From contig KN882922.1 in assembly GCA_000934455.1 (NCBI GenBank), positions 73,710 through 124,026 on the forward strand: a stretch of 50,317 nucleotides of DNA, read 5' to 3'. Shown in pieces: positions 11,632 to 23,052 of this stretch. The stretch is from Apostichopus parvimensis (lineage: Eukaryota; Echinodermata; Holothuroidea; Aspidochirotida; Stichopodidae). The notes under the pieces were generated by a model. The model had not been told where the DNA came from and made no database searches. It was given only the letters and a program-made list of their open reading frames with translations. Position numbers and translations under genes: made by a program. Position 1 is the stretch's first letter. Each line of letters starts with the position of its first letter.

Positions 11632-12210
11632 NNNNNNNNNNNNNNNNNNNNNNNNNNNNNNNNNNNNNNNNNNNNNNNNNNNNNNNNNNNNNNNNNNNNN
11701 NNNNNNNNNNNNNNNNNNNNNNNNNNNNNNNNNNNNNNNNNNNNNNNNNNNNNNNNNNNNNNNNNNNNNNNNNNNNNNNNNNNNNNNNNNNNNNNNNNNN
11801 NNNNNNNNNNNNNNNNNNNNNNNNNNNNNNNNNNNNNNNNNNNNNNNNNNNNNNNNNNNNNNNNNNNNNNNNNNNNNNNNNNNNNNNNNNNNNNNNNNNN
11901 NNNNNNNNNNNNNNNNNNNNNNNNNNNNNNNNNNNNNNNNNNNNNNNNNNNNNNNNNNNNNNNNNNNNNNNNNNNNNNNNNNNNNNNNNNNNNNNNNNNN
12001 NNNNNNNNNNNNNNNNNNNNNNNNNNNNNNNNNNNNNNNNNNNNNNNNNNNNNNNNNNNNNNNNNNNNNNNNNNNNNNNNNNNNNNNNNNNNNNNNNNNN
12101 NNNNNNNNNNNNNNNNNNNNNNNNNNNNNNNNNNNNNNNNNNNNNNNNNNNNNNNNNNNNNNNNNNNNNNNNNNNNNNNNNNNNNNNNNNNNNNNNNNNN
12201 NNNNNNNNNN
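11632..12210. other. Assembly gap (579 N)
   Basis: A run of N inside the hAT element. Anything encoded there, such as the N-terminal part of the transposase, cannot be seen. Open frames spanning the N run are artefacts. Confidence 0.99.
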
Positions 12211-13312
12211 CCATTATTAATAATTTAAATAACTAACTAATTAGGCACAACCCAGATCCGAGTTCGTATAGTGAGCTTAGCGCAAATTTGGCCAAAAGTC
12301 GTCATACGCCAGCATGTTAAACCACCAATGTCAGTTTAAATGTTTTGCTAGGTCTACGAGAATACATTTCTATGAAATTTGAAACAAGGATGGCAAGACA
12401 AACCACTTTAATTATGTTTTCAGGACCTCACACATGCCCATGTATCGTCAGACTTAGAATAGGTCCCATGTGAGTGGTGGCTAAAGTGATGAAGGCATGA
12501 AAATAAATCAGTGGTTATTCGTTGGAGTCCTCACGCAAGTTACCTCGGTTCGGCTAGGTGGATCTGCATAGATCTGGTAATCGGGTGAATTCTGGTCGGA
12601 GCGTACTATGTAACCACCGTGTACCCAGGGGCGTAGCTAAGGCCTGATGATTGGGTGGGGGGGGGGTAGTGGCTGAAAATCCAACTGGATGGGTTTTGAA
12701 GCCAGAATATTCCGACTGCTGCTTTGTTACCCCCACCCTCACGCTACTCGTCAACGATACGGTCAGTGTCAGTCAGAATCCCAATCTCTCGCGACTGCAC
12801 TTTTGTTCCGAATTTTTTTCGATACATTTGTACCCATTTCACAAATCTAATAGCGTCCCCCTCAAATGTGTTTTTCAGTAGTTAAACTTATATTATTATT
12901 ACCATTAATATTGTAAAGACTTCCAAATAGTTCTAACCAATATGGAAGGGTAATAAGACGGAAAATGATTGTATGCTATTTGCATGCAATGTAAAAACTG
13001 ATGCATGTCTATATGATATGCACTTTAAAATTTTGGTTATATTTTTCGGGCAAGTCGTTACAACCCCCCCCCCCCCATAAAATTGGGCTCCTACGCCTAT
13101 GACGGTAGTTCTACTAGGCATTTTTTAATTGGAGTATTCAAAATCATACGAAGTTTTGTACGGTGGAGAATAAGAATCGCGGGATACAATTTCTCAAAGT
13201 GGCAAGGGAAACGTGGTAAATATGACAGATTAAAGGTCAATTTTGACCAAAATTTTTCAATTTTTAGGTCATGCACAATCACAGGAATAAATGAATAGGC
13301 CTAGATAAACTA

Positions 13313-13347
13313 GAGTGCGACAGTCGGAAATTCCGACTGTCGCACTC
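13313..13347. repeat. Perfect 17-bp inverted repeat (near-palindrome)
   Basis: GAGTGCGACAGTCGGAA at 13313-13329 is followed after one A by its exact complement TTCCGACTGTCGCACTC at 13331-13347. It sits inside the hAT element, about 60 bp beyond the conserved end of the transposase fragment. It may mark a deletion junction or a small palindromic insertion. Confidence 0.9.
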
Positions 13348-13403
13348 CAATTTTCCAACTATCGTCAGTTTTACCAAGTTTGGGGGTGAGACACACCCAC
13401 CCC

Positions 13404-13680
13404 CCCTCCCTTCAAACGTCTTCAAACGCCTCAAAGCAGTAAAAGATCTCTCGGCTTCCGTCGAACTGGCTGAGGAGACGAGGAGCAACCGCAAGAGAGC
13501 TTCGACTTCACCAAACATTGCCCGTACCGCTGGATTCATCATCTTGAATATTTGTCTATACCCTTCAACCGACGACGACTGGAACTGGCCTCGAAAGAAA
13601 GGCAGACTAAGCTTAAGATTGTCAGAGAGCTCAGGGTACCAACTCACGAGATGTGGGTGGAATTCTCCATTCAGCAACAT
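13404..13680 (-). pseudogene. hAT transposase C-terminal dimerisation region, fragment
   Basis: The minus-strand frame starting at 13680 encodes a hAT C-terminal (dimerisation) signature: ALLRLLLVSSASSTEAERSF followed by TALRRLKTF. In intact hAT transposases this block ends the protein. Here the reading runs into unrelated Gly-rich sequence after LKTF, and the upstream catalytic region is missing, diverged or in the gap. It lies inside an element whose ends are still recognisable, so it is the residue of that element's own transposase. Confidence 0.8.
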
Positions 13681-14018
13681 TGAGAAATATTCGATGATAT
13701 GAATCCTGAGATTTGTAAGCTCTAACCAAATAGAGCCACGACACTACTCTTTTTCCAAATGTGTGGGGGGGACATTTGATATTGTGTCCCCACCCATCTG
13801 GATTGACGCCCATGTGTGGTCACAGTGCCTAGCCTAGATAGCTTCAACATGGTACTGGTAGATAAGTGACATTTGCCTCTAGCAGTATGGTAAAAGCTAT
13901 TTATTGGCAGTGAAAAGGGTTACCTTATTTAGTGTGTGTATACATTGAAAACACATAATACATTTTTACTAATTATCCACAAAATCACATCTAAATCAAT
14001 CTACACTAAAAAATGCTC

Positions 14019-14042
14019 TGTCGAGCCTGTTTAGGCTCGACA
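14019..14042. repeat. Perfect 10-bp hairpin with 4-nt loop
   Basis: TGTCGAGCCT, loop GTTT, AGGCTCGACA. It is isolated in AT-rich noncoding sequence. No T-tract or gene follows closely, so no terminator or RNA role is claimed. Confidence 0.8.
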
Positions 14043-14215
14043 AATAATTTGTCACGTGACATTGGCAATTTCCCCTAGCAGTAGCACTCAGCTTTCAGAC
14101 ATCATCAACATGTAATATACATGGTCACAGTGCCAAGTTAGCTTTGACACCAGTAGATAGGTGACAACAGTCTCTAGCTGATCCATAATAGCTATTTATT
14201 TGTCGTGAAAAACAA

Positions 14216-15422
14216 GCAAAATGTTGAAAAATCATCCAAAAGGTGAACTGGGACTTGCTTGAACTTTGAAGTGCATATAGTGCTCTGGATTTGCTCATCA
14301 AGAGTTGGTAACCCTTGTTCCAAAGATATAAGTTGTGCTGTAAAAGTGAAATAGGGTTGACTGGAAAAAGAATGCTGTGATTCAATGTTATTTGGAAATA
14401 CTTCTGTGGTTGGCTGAAAATTGAATTTTTCAATGATCATATATACGTATGACATCATAATTTTATAGGGAGGAATACATAATTTATAATTTAACCAAGC
14501 AAAAGAAAAGAAGGATGTCAAGCCATGATCTAGATATTTCCAAATTTGACTGTGGTAAAAGAGAGGCAAATAATCACACAAAAATGCCCACAATCTAAAA
14601 CGTTGCTGAAAGATAAAATTTAGCAATGTGTAAAATATATATGCATTACTGCTCAGAGAGACCATGTAGTTGTAACAACTCTTTGAATATAAGGATTAAT
14701 CTACACATCCTTTACGAAAACAAATTAGAATTATCAAAGATAAAATACCAAATTTGTGTTTCCTAGCATTATCATGGATTATTTTACCCATTTACTGGTA
14801 TTATGTATACAGCAAACTTTTAATTCACTTACCAAGTGACGGTTCTAGAAAGAAACTTTACCAGTACAAATCTATGTCATTCTGGTGTAATCTGATCAGA
14901 ATTTTATTGAATCAAATCATCAGTACCACTAAACTTTAAAAGAACATTAGTGTTCATAGCCTCGCAAAATTACTGCATATTTACTGTACATGCATGATAT
15001 CATACTTTTTAAATTTGAAGAAAATCGTGTGAAATTGTAGGAAAATTAGGAAAGAGTGGGACAAACATCTTTAATAGCTTAATCAATCACATTTCTCGAC
15101 AAGACTCTTTCTGTGGGAATTTGCCTTTGGTGAGTAAGGTGTTTGTATTTTTCTGTAATATAACAAAGTGAAATTAGTTACATATTTAATTTTCAATTTT
15201 TAAAAACAACTTAATGTAATTATTCTTTGCTGTCGTTTAAATTTTATCATCAATTGAGCAGATAAGTTCTCAGTTTGTGTGCTGGAAAAACTATTATGAT
15301 CTAATGCTAGAGTTTAAGCCCTACATATTCAAGATTTCACCTCACTACCTTAGTATGTACTGTAATCTTTCATGTATAACAAGTTTTCTCAGGGAAAAGT
15401 TCAATTATTTGTTGTTTGACAG
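14216..15422. other. Noncoding sequence upstream of the first recognised gene-2 exon
   Basis: No recognisable gene or element. The minus-strand open frames at 14125-14665 lack motifs and overlap one another. The promoter and any 5'UTR exon of gene 2 could lie here, but no clear core promoter motif or donor could be assigned. Confidence 0.4.
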
Positions 15423-15500
15423 GAAATGGACCATGAGAAATCAGAAGCAGGTGAATGCACAAAAGAAAATGGGAACTCTTCTGTTGAGAGAGAAGTACAG
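15423..15500 (+). CDS. Gene 2, first recognised coding exon (acidic N-terminus)
   Basis: Acceptor TTGTTTGACAG| and donor CAG|gtaagt enclose 78 nt, open in phase 0 (E-M-D-H-E-K-S-E-A-G-E...). An ATG lies four bases into the exon with a purine at -3 and G at +4, so the protein may start here as MDHEKSEAGECTKENG, with the acceptor joining it to an upstream 5'UTR exon. The segment is acidic and Ser-rich, with no domain. The phase agrees with the next exon at 18825. The start codon choice is an inference. Confidence 0.6.
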
Positions 15501-15619
15501 GTAAGTCTTTAATTGAAAATTTTTATAAACAATATTATATCTGAAAACTTCCCACTTTAAGCTTTACTTTTATAACAAAATTTGTTTACATTTACATATT
15601 AAAATTGTGAAAGTAGGGT

Positions 15620-16910
15620 AGCAGGGCTTGACATACCTACCAGTGGTCCAGGTAGGTACCAATAATGTTCAGAAGGAGTCATCTGATATAGTTCGGTCCA
15701 GGTATCAAATTGTTGTGTCTCCTAGCAACCACTCGTGCATCTGCGGTCTGATTGCCTAGGTTTGACAACAAGGATTTACTTCGCTCCTCTCTTACCTGAT
15801 TCCCACCCCACAGTTGCACTTTCCTATCAACCTAACGACACATTTGGAAACTTTTTAGCACTGCGCCCTCGCTCCCTGGGCATCACCCACTAACTCCTCC
15901 TTCCGTATTAACCACCCGGAAGTTACTACACGTTTTTTCCTAGCAAATTCTTCACTTGTAGTTTCTACCACTGTATTTTGTTTTTTTGGAATTCATCTTT
16001 GGATGATTCGACTACTGAAACCTTCTTTCGGCGCTCTCCCAAGAAGCAGTCATAGTTATTGTTTGTTTACGTTCAATTTACAATTGCATTTTCTCGTTGT
16101 ACATTTGTTTGTACAGGCATCGATTGCGCTACACCTCAGTGGTGGGCATTTCCTCTCCCAACCGTTAGCCATTGAGCAAGGTCCTTAGGCTTCCATCACT
16201 AGTTGATGGTTCTTCCCACTCCCCCGCACCTGACTGCCCAATGGCAGCCTGGATGTTGGGAGGTTTCTCTTACACCTTGCTTAAGTTCACAGTTCGTCCT
16301 AACTTACGTGTTAGGCTCCGTGTTTAGGCGCTTAGACGGTTGTCTTAACTTCGTTAGGTTCTGTGATAGTCAGTTCCTAGGCCTACCTTCTCCATGGCGG
16401 TCTTAAGTTAGCCCTGTTCGCCCCCTTCCGGGGCAGGCTTTAAGAAGAATCCTTCCTCCCTAGAGGTCATAGCAGGTTCGTAGGTAGTTAGACCCTCAGG
16501 CTGGGGAACTACAGTACCCCGGGGGTTGTTCACCCGGAATCCTACTAGGATCTCTGTCTTCCCTCGGGCTCGCCCTGTTAGACACCCCTGCAGCTATTGA
16601 CTGGGAACTTGGAGGGGGATCGTTCTTTAGCCCCCTCCCGTCTTCTGTATTGTCCATTGTCACCTTTATGTTTACTTGCGCCGACGGGCGGTGGTCATCA
16701 ATTTCTGCCATCTTACATTTACGTGTATCTCATTCGTGTTTACTCTCATATAACCGGATTTTTTGTTGGTGCCCGGCAATGTTTTGTGTCCATGCTGCAG
16801 GCAACTTTTTTTTATTGCGCAAGCAATATCTATAGTTTTCACAAATAGCCTTGTGCGATAGTGCAAATTTCACACCACCGGTAGTGTTGCAACATGAATC
16901 CCGGTATTGT
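15620..16910. other. GC-richer, pyrimidine-biased block, unidentified
   Basis: Composition differs from the surrounding AT-rich intron: many C/T runs and GC-rich patches such as ACCCCGGGGG and CCTTCCGGGGCAGG. The open frames at 16003, 16203, 16597 and 16650 overlap in different frames without recognisable motifs. It may be a remnant of a mobile element, but no terminal repeats or transposition domain were found. Confidence 0.4.
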
Positions 16911-17987
16911 AACTACAACCGGGTTTTTCCTCAACTTTCATCTATGGTTCAAAGCACTTAGTTACAAGACTGTCAACGTCATACATTCAATATGCATAGC
17001 CTAGGCTATGTACATACTCTTACAGACTTACATGCACAGTTATAACCCCCCCACCCCCCAAAAAAATAACACGATATACTAGGGCCTTTGTTTTTTACCA
17101 TACACTTTCAATTTAAAGCAGTGCAAAAACCTTGGAAAAAAGCAACCCACACCATCCTTCATTCATACTCGACGTACGATATTAGATTAACACATTCGCA
17201 CATGGATTAAACTTGTAATCCGTACACAAACAGAAATTGGGAGTTCAAAAGTTCACAATGAAAAGTTTTTAACTCTCAACAAGTCACCACGTGTTTGGAA
17301 CTTCAGACAATAAGAATGTAACATAGGGGCCAGCATTGTTACGAACGCAGGATTCTGCGTCTGGGACGCAATGTTTTGATAAGGGACGCAAAAACTTTTT
17401 TTGAGAAACAAACCCCAAGTATACACACTCACAACTAGGTCAACGGAAAACATAACAAAACACATTTTTGAATGAACATCTTTCATTATTTCTTTTCGAA
17501 AAACCACAACTTCTTACAAGAACCAAAAGTTCTCCTACTCCTACAGATCATTGAATTTGCTTGAAAATATATATCATAACAATCAACCGCAAGGTGCAAG
17601 GTACAGGGTTAACAACACCCCATTACGGAGATTTTCATGCTAAAAATAGACAATGATGCTTTCCAAAATTCCCGTGATTTGATTGGTTAATAGTCCCCAA
17701 CCATTGTCTGTGAATATTCTTGCACCTGTAGTGCTCAATGAACATGGAGTATGTTGTTTAACAACAATTACTTGCAACAGTTACTTTCCCCTGTGTAGAG
17801 ATAGTGAAATTTGCAGTATAGGCTATCATGTGTTAGCACTCCAATATCATAACGTTAGGCCTTGCCACATACAGTATGTAAACAGTTTGACAACAAAGAT
17901 GCACTTGCATTGTTTCTGAGACTATCACGTAATATTTGAATCATTGTTTTGATCAGAAAATGTTAATGAGTGGAGACAATCTATGAG

Positions 17988-18170
17988 AAAAATGTTTGAA
18001 TTTTTACAGTTTTGATGCACTATTTAGGTCTCACCGATCAAAAATGTCAATGGGTTGACCCCCGGGTGACCTTTGTGTGTGAAGTTATACAATGTCAAAT
18101 TTTTAGACATTTAATGCAATTATTTTCAAACGTAACGGTCATGTGATCTAAGGTCACCAATGTTATATCT
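17988..18170. repeat. Interspersed repeat, copy 2
   Basis: Second copy of the family at 20-272, with an internal deletion of about 80 bp. It sits in the intron before exon 18825-18918. Confidence 0.7.
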
Positions 18171-18175
18171 GTTGT

Positions 18176-18300
18176 AGTGTTCGACCGATAATCGGTCAGA
18201 CAATCGGCATCGGGCCGATTATCAGATAATCGGTAAATAATCGGCATCGGCAAAATCCATTGTGCTACCGATTATTTGGAACCGATTATTACGTTCCACA
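18176..18300. mobile_element. MITE-like end with repeated ATCGG/CCGAT motifs
   Basis: Begins TAGTGTTCGACCGATAATC and is dense in CGATTAT/ATAATCGG repeats. A related segment at 49615-49725 ends in AATTATCGTTTGAACACTAG, the complement of a similar end. Together they look like members of one non-autonomous DNA transposon family with TIR near TAGTGTTCRAMCGATAAT. No transposase or clear target duplication was found. Confidence 0.5.
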
Positions 18301-18824
18301 TAAAGGATTGTATATTTCCGCGCTTTTGATTCACCACAACCACGACGGGAGAAAAATTTAGATCATTCGATTCATTGCTATTCATAGCCGGGGAAGGTGC
18401 ACTAGTCTACCGTGTAGCAGTATCGCAAGTTCCTCACGCGAGTTTGTACAAATGCTGTTCGATATACTATCCAGTTTTGGCAGTTAACATCATACAGTGT
18501 ACCCGCGATAAGCTTAGGGGGACGACGTAATTATTTTTTTTTCAATTAGCTTCTTGCATCTAACAAAACCTCCTGTTATCATGTTAAACGATTGATAAGA
18601 AATATTAATTGTCTCGATTAAATATAAAAACCAAATCAATATACTTTTGGACTACTTTGGCCGTTTCACCGTTAGGCTAGTCTGTCTAGAGAACGGTTGA
18701 GCTTCAGAACTGTCCAGTTTGAAAATGCGCCCAAGATTTTACAAAAGGCATAAAATGATCACTTTTTAATGTAGTAGCTCATAATATGCACATAGCTCTC
18801 ATTTCATTTCTACATTTTGTAAAG

Positions 18825-18918
18825 GAGTCATCAATCAGCAGCAATTCATTGACTTCATCTGTGTCAGGAGACAAGAACAGCTTAAGCAACTACAACTGCA
18901 ACTTTAATATTCAAGAAA
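18825..18918 (+). CDS. Gene 2, Ser/Asn-rich exon
   Basis: Acceptor CTACATTTTGTAAAG| and donor AA|gtgagt enclose 94 nt, starting in phase 0 and leaving one base (A). The translation is Ser/Asn-rich (ESSISSNSLTSSVSGDKNSL..., ending NIQE), a low-complexity linker. The leftover A joins AC of the next exon to make an Asn codon, keeping the frame. The pyrimidine tract of the acceptor is acceptable. Confidence comes mainly from phase continuity with neighbours. Confidence 0.55.
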
Positions 18919-20710
18919 GTGAGTATATATTATATTATACTACTGTAGATTTAATTGTTTTCTTAAATTAATGTAGCCTGTTGATTTGTTGATTATGCAC
19001 ACATACTTGATTGGATTAGAATGTTGCAATTTTAGCCACTTGCTAAACAATGCAAGTGCTTAAAAACCTACTGGCTAAAATGATGATTCAAGAAATAACC
19101 TTCGATGCAAGTTCAGGTCTAGTTAGCCACTTGAGATGAGTGTGAACATGCATACTATTCACACATACATACAAATGAACATAATATTGACTGTATTAGC
19201 CTAAAAAACGTGCTTTAATACAGTTTCCACATGTGATGCAAATTTACCTCCAGCACTTTCACAATAACTCAAGAAGTGCAGGTTGGTTGAACATACAGTA
19301 AGAGTAACTGCAAAACTCAAACTCTTGGTTCTGCGATGGAGAGGCAGGAGCTGTGTTGAATCAAACGGAATATTGCTTATCCCTTCTCGACCTCTTATGT
19401 ATGATACGAAGTACTCATATGCAAATCCATTGCCATTGACGGACAGAGACTCAGTTGGGACAAGAACATTCAAATGCACTATGAATATGATTGTGATTTC
19501 CCAGGTCCACTGTGTTTACAGTACATAATGAAAACCTTGGTTTGATATCATACACACTAGAACACTGTGCTGAAGGCCATTTGGGAACCTTGATATGCCT
19601 TTAGTCAAGTTATACATGTGCATGTAGGTCAAACTGATTGGTTTATGACTTTCACTTCACATCTGCAACTTCCAGTTACCAACATTGAAGAGGCCTAGGT
19701 CTGCAGTAGGTGTATGGTCATTCTAGGCTCCCATAGATTGTCTAGAGGGTTATAGTTATTTCTTATAATTAGTGTTGCCAATACCAAGTTTTTGAACTGA
19801 TTAGTAACAAGGTCACATAGCCTATATAACTGGGTCCAACCACTGTCTGTAGTATCTGTAGACTGTACCCATTATTTAGTATATATCTATCAACAGTTCC
19901 AATTAGCAATTAATTTTGTGATATATACCAGATGACCTGTAGCTTGTCAAAATATTTCCCACTGCATTTAAGCAAACTCAGCTGCTCTCAGTCCATAATA
20001 ACAAATCTTAAAGGGCTTTGCATAAGGAATTGGAATAAAAATTCTATACTGTAAAGTCCTTACAAGTGAATTGAATGGTTGATGCTTTGTCAACATGATA
20101 ACTGATTCCTTTCTTTATGCGTCGCGGCATTAGTCAATCGAAAATCCGCTTCATTTTGGTGAGCACAAGTTCATGAATATTAATATGTTGGTTTACCACA
20201 CTATAAAAATGTTTAGGCATCGTAACCACTAAACGTTTTTCGTTTTCTGGTTACTTTTGTCATGTAGTGGACGTAGTTGATAGTCTGGCGTGTCTATTTT
20301 GAGAATTTTTTTTAACAATCATTATTCTAGGTTGTTCGATGGGACCATCCTGTTTATGGTTACGGTATACGTAAAGTGACAAGACACCTGTAATTAATAA
20401 ACCCTGGAAGAGCAGGTCTTCCTCATCTTTATTGATAAAGTAGCAAATCTTTTAAACCAATGAAATATATTTCCCGGTTCAGACGACCCAACCATTATTT
20501 TGGTGGCCAATAACATGTCCTGGGTGCAAGTCAGGCTATGGGAGGGATGTTGATCAAAATGGAGGCAAACCTAGCTGCCAAACACAGGTTTTGGTGGGAG
20601 AGATTCTAGTAGAAAGATTCTGCTAATCTGGTATAGAGGGAAAATGTGGTATGAACCAGTGAGAGCCTTGTACATAATTGTAAATAGTAGTGTTAGCTGT
20701 TTGTCAGTTT

Positions 20711-20760
20711 ACACTTCCTACTTCTGGACAAGCAGAATCATTGAAGGCAGGTACTGTTGG
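20711..20760 (+). pseudogene. Degenerate copy of gene-2 exon 20929-20991
   Basis: CTTCCTACTTCTGGACAAGC, then a block matching GGATCATGGAAGGCAGGTACTGCTG in all but a few positions, stands about 230 bp upstream of the real exon. After the closest AG (TTTGTCAG) the frame does not match that of the gene, and the donor position reads TTG|gtgcat, weaker than gtaagt. It looks like a local exon duplication that lost function. Confidence 0.55.
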
Positions 20761-20928
20761 TGCATTGGAGGGAAAAGGAAAGTTAAAATTATTTGAGGGA
20801 GTTGGATCCACAGTTTTTTAGTAGGTATACATTGACTTAACTTTTGTAATGAGATATAAGCCTGGTCTGCAAAGTGTACAACAAAATCTCTTGACCTTTC
20901 CTTCATTTTTTCCTCTAATTACCATTAG

Positions 20929-20991
20929 ACATGGAACTTACACCTTCTCCTTCTTTGGGACAAGCAGGATCATGGAAGGCAGGTACTGCTG
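20929..20991 (+). CDS. Gene 2, short linker exon
   Basis: 63 nt between CTAATTACCATTAG| and CTG|gtaagt, entering with two bases of a codon and leaving one. Translation after the shared Asn codon: MELTPSPSLGQAGSWKAGTA, then the G that starts a Val codon completed by the next exon. Pro/Ser/Gly-rich, no domain. The phases on both sides fit. Confidence 0.55.
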
Positions 20992-21531
20992 GTAAGTTTG
21001 AGGACAAAGGATGGGTAAGAAATATTGCAAGTGAATACTGTAGCTTGAAAACCAGAATTTTAGCTATCAAGTTGTAGCAAAGGCCGTTTTAATTTTTGGT
21101 GGGCATGCATGTTAAAGTCTTGTTTATGGTTGTTATGCAGCAGACATTGGTAGGGCAGCTAGTGCCAACGGAGGTTCCTGTGTTTAACAGTTTTTTAGGG
21201 TTGAGGAACCCAGAATTTCAAACCTTTTGCAATTTGATAAAAAATGCAAGTGCAGCAAGCATCTTATCAAAGGTCCTTTATAAGTTCTGCTCAGGACAGT
21301 AAAACACTAAAAGTATAACCTAAAACCCTGCTTAGGTTGTCCGACTGACGACAAGCTAGCTTATTTGCTGTAAGTGTTCAACACTTTGAACAAAATTGGT
21401 AAATCCCTATTCTTTATTAAAATAAAAATCGGCTCCCCAAAAGAGTGATAGTAGCTTGTTGGTATCGCCCTCCATTCATATTAGAAACAAGTTCAAACAA
21501 TGTAAGAAATAAATCACATATTGCTACGTTC

Positions 21532-21969
21532 CAAGCTAGCTGGAGTACAATGTGTATGCAGAACTATACTGTGCATGTGGGCATACCGCATACCTCATTT
21601 ATGTTGCTGCAATGTATGCGCTGTATACCCTGGGCTTACCCTCTGTCTCTGGAAATGATAACAGAAATCATTTTTCACTACCAGTGCCCTTTTGTCTTCC
21701 TTATGTAACGTAACAATTGGCTGTATACTGTATACTTGGGGACAAGTCTACAGGAGTACAGACCCTAGTGGCTGCGACCACGCTCGCTTTCTACCCCTCA
21801 GCCGCACATACGTATGACAAGCTAGCTGGAGTACAATGTGAATGCAGAACTACTGTGCATGTGGGCATACCGCATACCTCATTTATGTTGCTGCAATGTA
21901 CGTGCTGTATAACCCTGGGCTTACACTCTGTCTCTGGAAATGATTACGGAAATCATTTTTCACTACCAG
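21532..21969. repeat. Direct repeat, about 150 bp, two copies 296 bp apart
   Basis: 21532-21684 and 21828-21969 share long identical blocks such as AAGCTAGCTGGAGTACAATG, GTGGGCATACCGCATACC and ATCATTTTTCACTACCAG. The pair lies 3' (minus-strand sense) of a deleted gypsy element and may derive from its LTR, but no element ends could be placed. Confidence 0.6.
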
Positions 21970-22267
21970 AGAATTCCCTCAGCAATGGAAATAATTATAT
22001 GATCCATCACATACTCCCCTGCAACACAAAAGTTTATATAACAAACTTAAAATGAAACTGGATGGAGACGAAAGAGGTTTAAACCAAATAACAGAAAAAT
22101 ATGTACATTAAAACACAAAATGCTGAGGACAATAAGTTCTGTGCCACAACTAAAACAAGTTAACTACACCTAGTTCACAAACAATGTTCAACAAAGTAAA
22201 CATCAATATTCGACTATCAAAGAAAACGTAAGTTAAAGCTTGACCCTGGATACGAAACACAAGAGCG

Positions 22268-22930
22268 TTACAAAATGATAGTCCTGGTGCCAGTCGATCT
22301 ACTTAGCAAACCTCTACTTCGATCTTTCAAAACTTCCAAATCTTCATTATCACTCCATTCAGCAGCACAAAAAGACAACAAGGCTGAACGTGGTAAATTA
22401 TGAAACGGGTTGGAATGCATGCCCTCGGCTGGTTGAAAAGAACCACGAAATCTAGGCATTTCCTCAGATGTTGAATCAGAAACTAGATCATCATTGGAAG
22501 TGGGTGGGTCAGACAGAGGATCAGGAGCATTTATCACAATTGGAACATCCGAATCACTTGAACTATCAGATGTTGATGAATGACGTCTGACAATCTTTCG
22601 AAGGTTCCTTCTACGCACCTTGGGTCGTCTGATCTCTTCGGCAGCTATGTGTTGCCGGGTAGGACAAGGTATGATTTCCCGTCGATTTACCACTCGGTAA
22701 CCCCAACACTACCGTCAGCAGGCGCAATTTTGTAGACAGCTTTGTCACCTGGTCGAGAAACAACTGTATAAACAACAGAACCCCATTTTTCTGCAATTTT
22801 ATGTCTGCCTTGCAGGTGATTTCTCAAATACACCTTTGAACCTATCCCTAATGGTTTTTATGCAGCAACGGCATGGTGAACTTCTTGGCGATAACTAGTA
22901 AATTTGGCTAGTTGCTCCACTGCTTTTCGG
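22268..22930 (-). pseudogene. Ty3/gypsy integrase C-terminal and tail region, fragment
   Basis: Minus-strand frames from about 22930 down to 22268 encode the tail of a gypsy Pol protein: LAYRKAVEQLAKFTSYRQE, then SKVYLRNHLQGRHKIAEKWG, VVYTVVSRPGDKAVYKIAP, and a basic then Ser/Asp-rich C-terminus (SSTSDSSSDSDVP). Stops and frame changes interrupt it (for example near 22690). It lies directly beside gag of the same orientation, so protease, RT, RNase H and most of integrase are deleted. Confidence 0.65.
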
Positions 22931-23052
22931 TATGCTAACTGAAGGGGTATTAGCATGGGTTGCCAGCCAGTCCCCAACTGTTGTTGCTTCGATACGTTGA
23001 TCATCGTCGTCCTCGCCCAAAAGAAAGTCTACTGGCACACCCAGTTCCTGGC

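Larger units (their letters stand above)
11312..13814 (-). mobile_element. hAT-superfamily DNA transposon, degenerate
   Basis: Terminal inverted repeats are CAGGGGCGTCAATCC at 11312 and its complement GGATTGACGCCCATG ending at 13814, with one mismatch in 15. The element is flanked by the exact 8-bp duplication TGTGGTCA. It contains the C-terminal part of a hAT transposase on the minus strand and an assembly gap of 579 N at 11632-12210. A second hAT-like end, CAGGGGCGTAGCTAAGG at 12626, with a partial partner CTACGCCTATG ending at 13101, suggests a nested element but has no matching 8-bp duplication. Confidence 0.85.
11225..14215. repeat. Roughly 305-bp tandem host repeat interrupted by a hAT element
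   Basis: The blocks TAGCTTTGACACTGGTA, TTTCCCCTAGCA, CAGACATCATCAACATGTAA and TGGTCACAGTGCC occur before the transposon (11225-11311), directly after it (13815-13920) and again at 14051-14215. Two tandem copies of a repeat of about 305 bp can be inferred once the hAT element is removed. Confidence 0.55.

Noticed and set aside
11579-12236. Open frames of about 200 codons on both strands
   Set aside because: They consist almost wholly of N from the assembly gap.
12626-13101. Nested second hAT element
   Set aside because: The ends CAGGGGCGTAGC and CTACGCCTATG look hAT-like, but the flanking 8-mers (CGTGTACC and ACGGTAGT) do not match, so boundaries are unproven.
13313-13347. Transcription terminator
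   Set aside because: The sequence is eukaryotic, the hairpin has no adequate loop or T-tract, and it lies inside a transposon.
14125-14665. Minus-strand frames of 102 and 157 codons
   Set aside because: Low-complexity, AT-driven composition, overlapping frames and no motif.
16003-16848. Possible gene from several open frames in the GC-richer block
   Set aside because: The frames overlap in different phases, none has a motif, and no splice sites link them.
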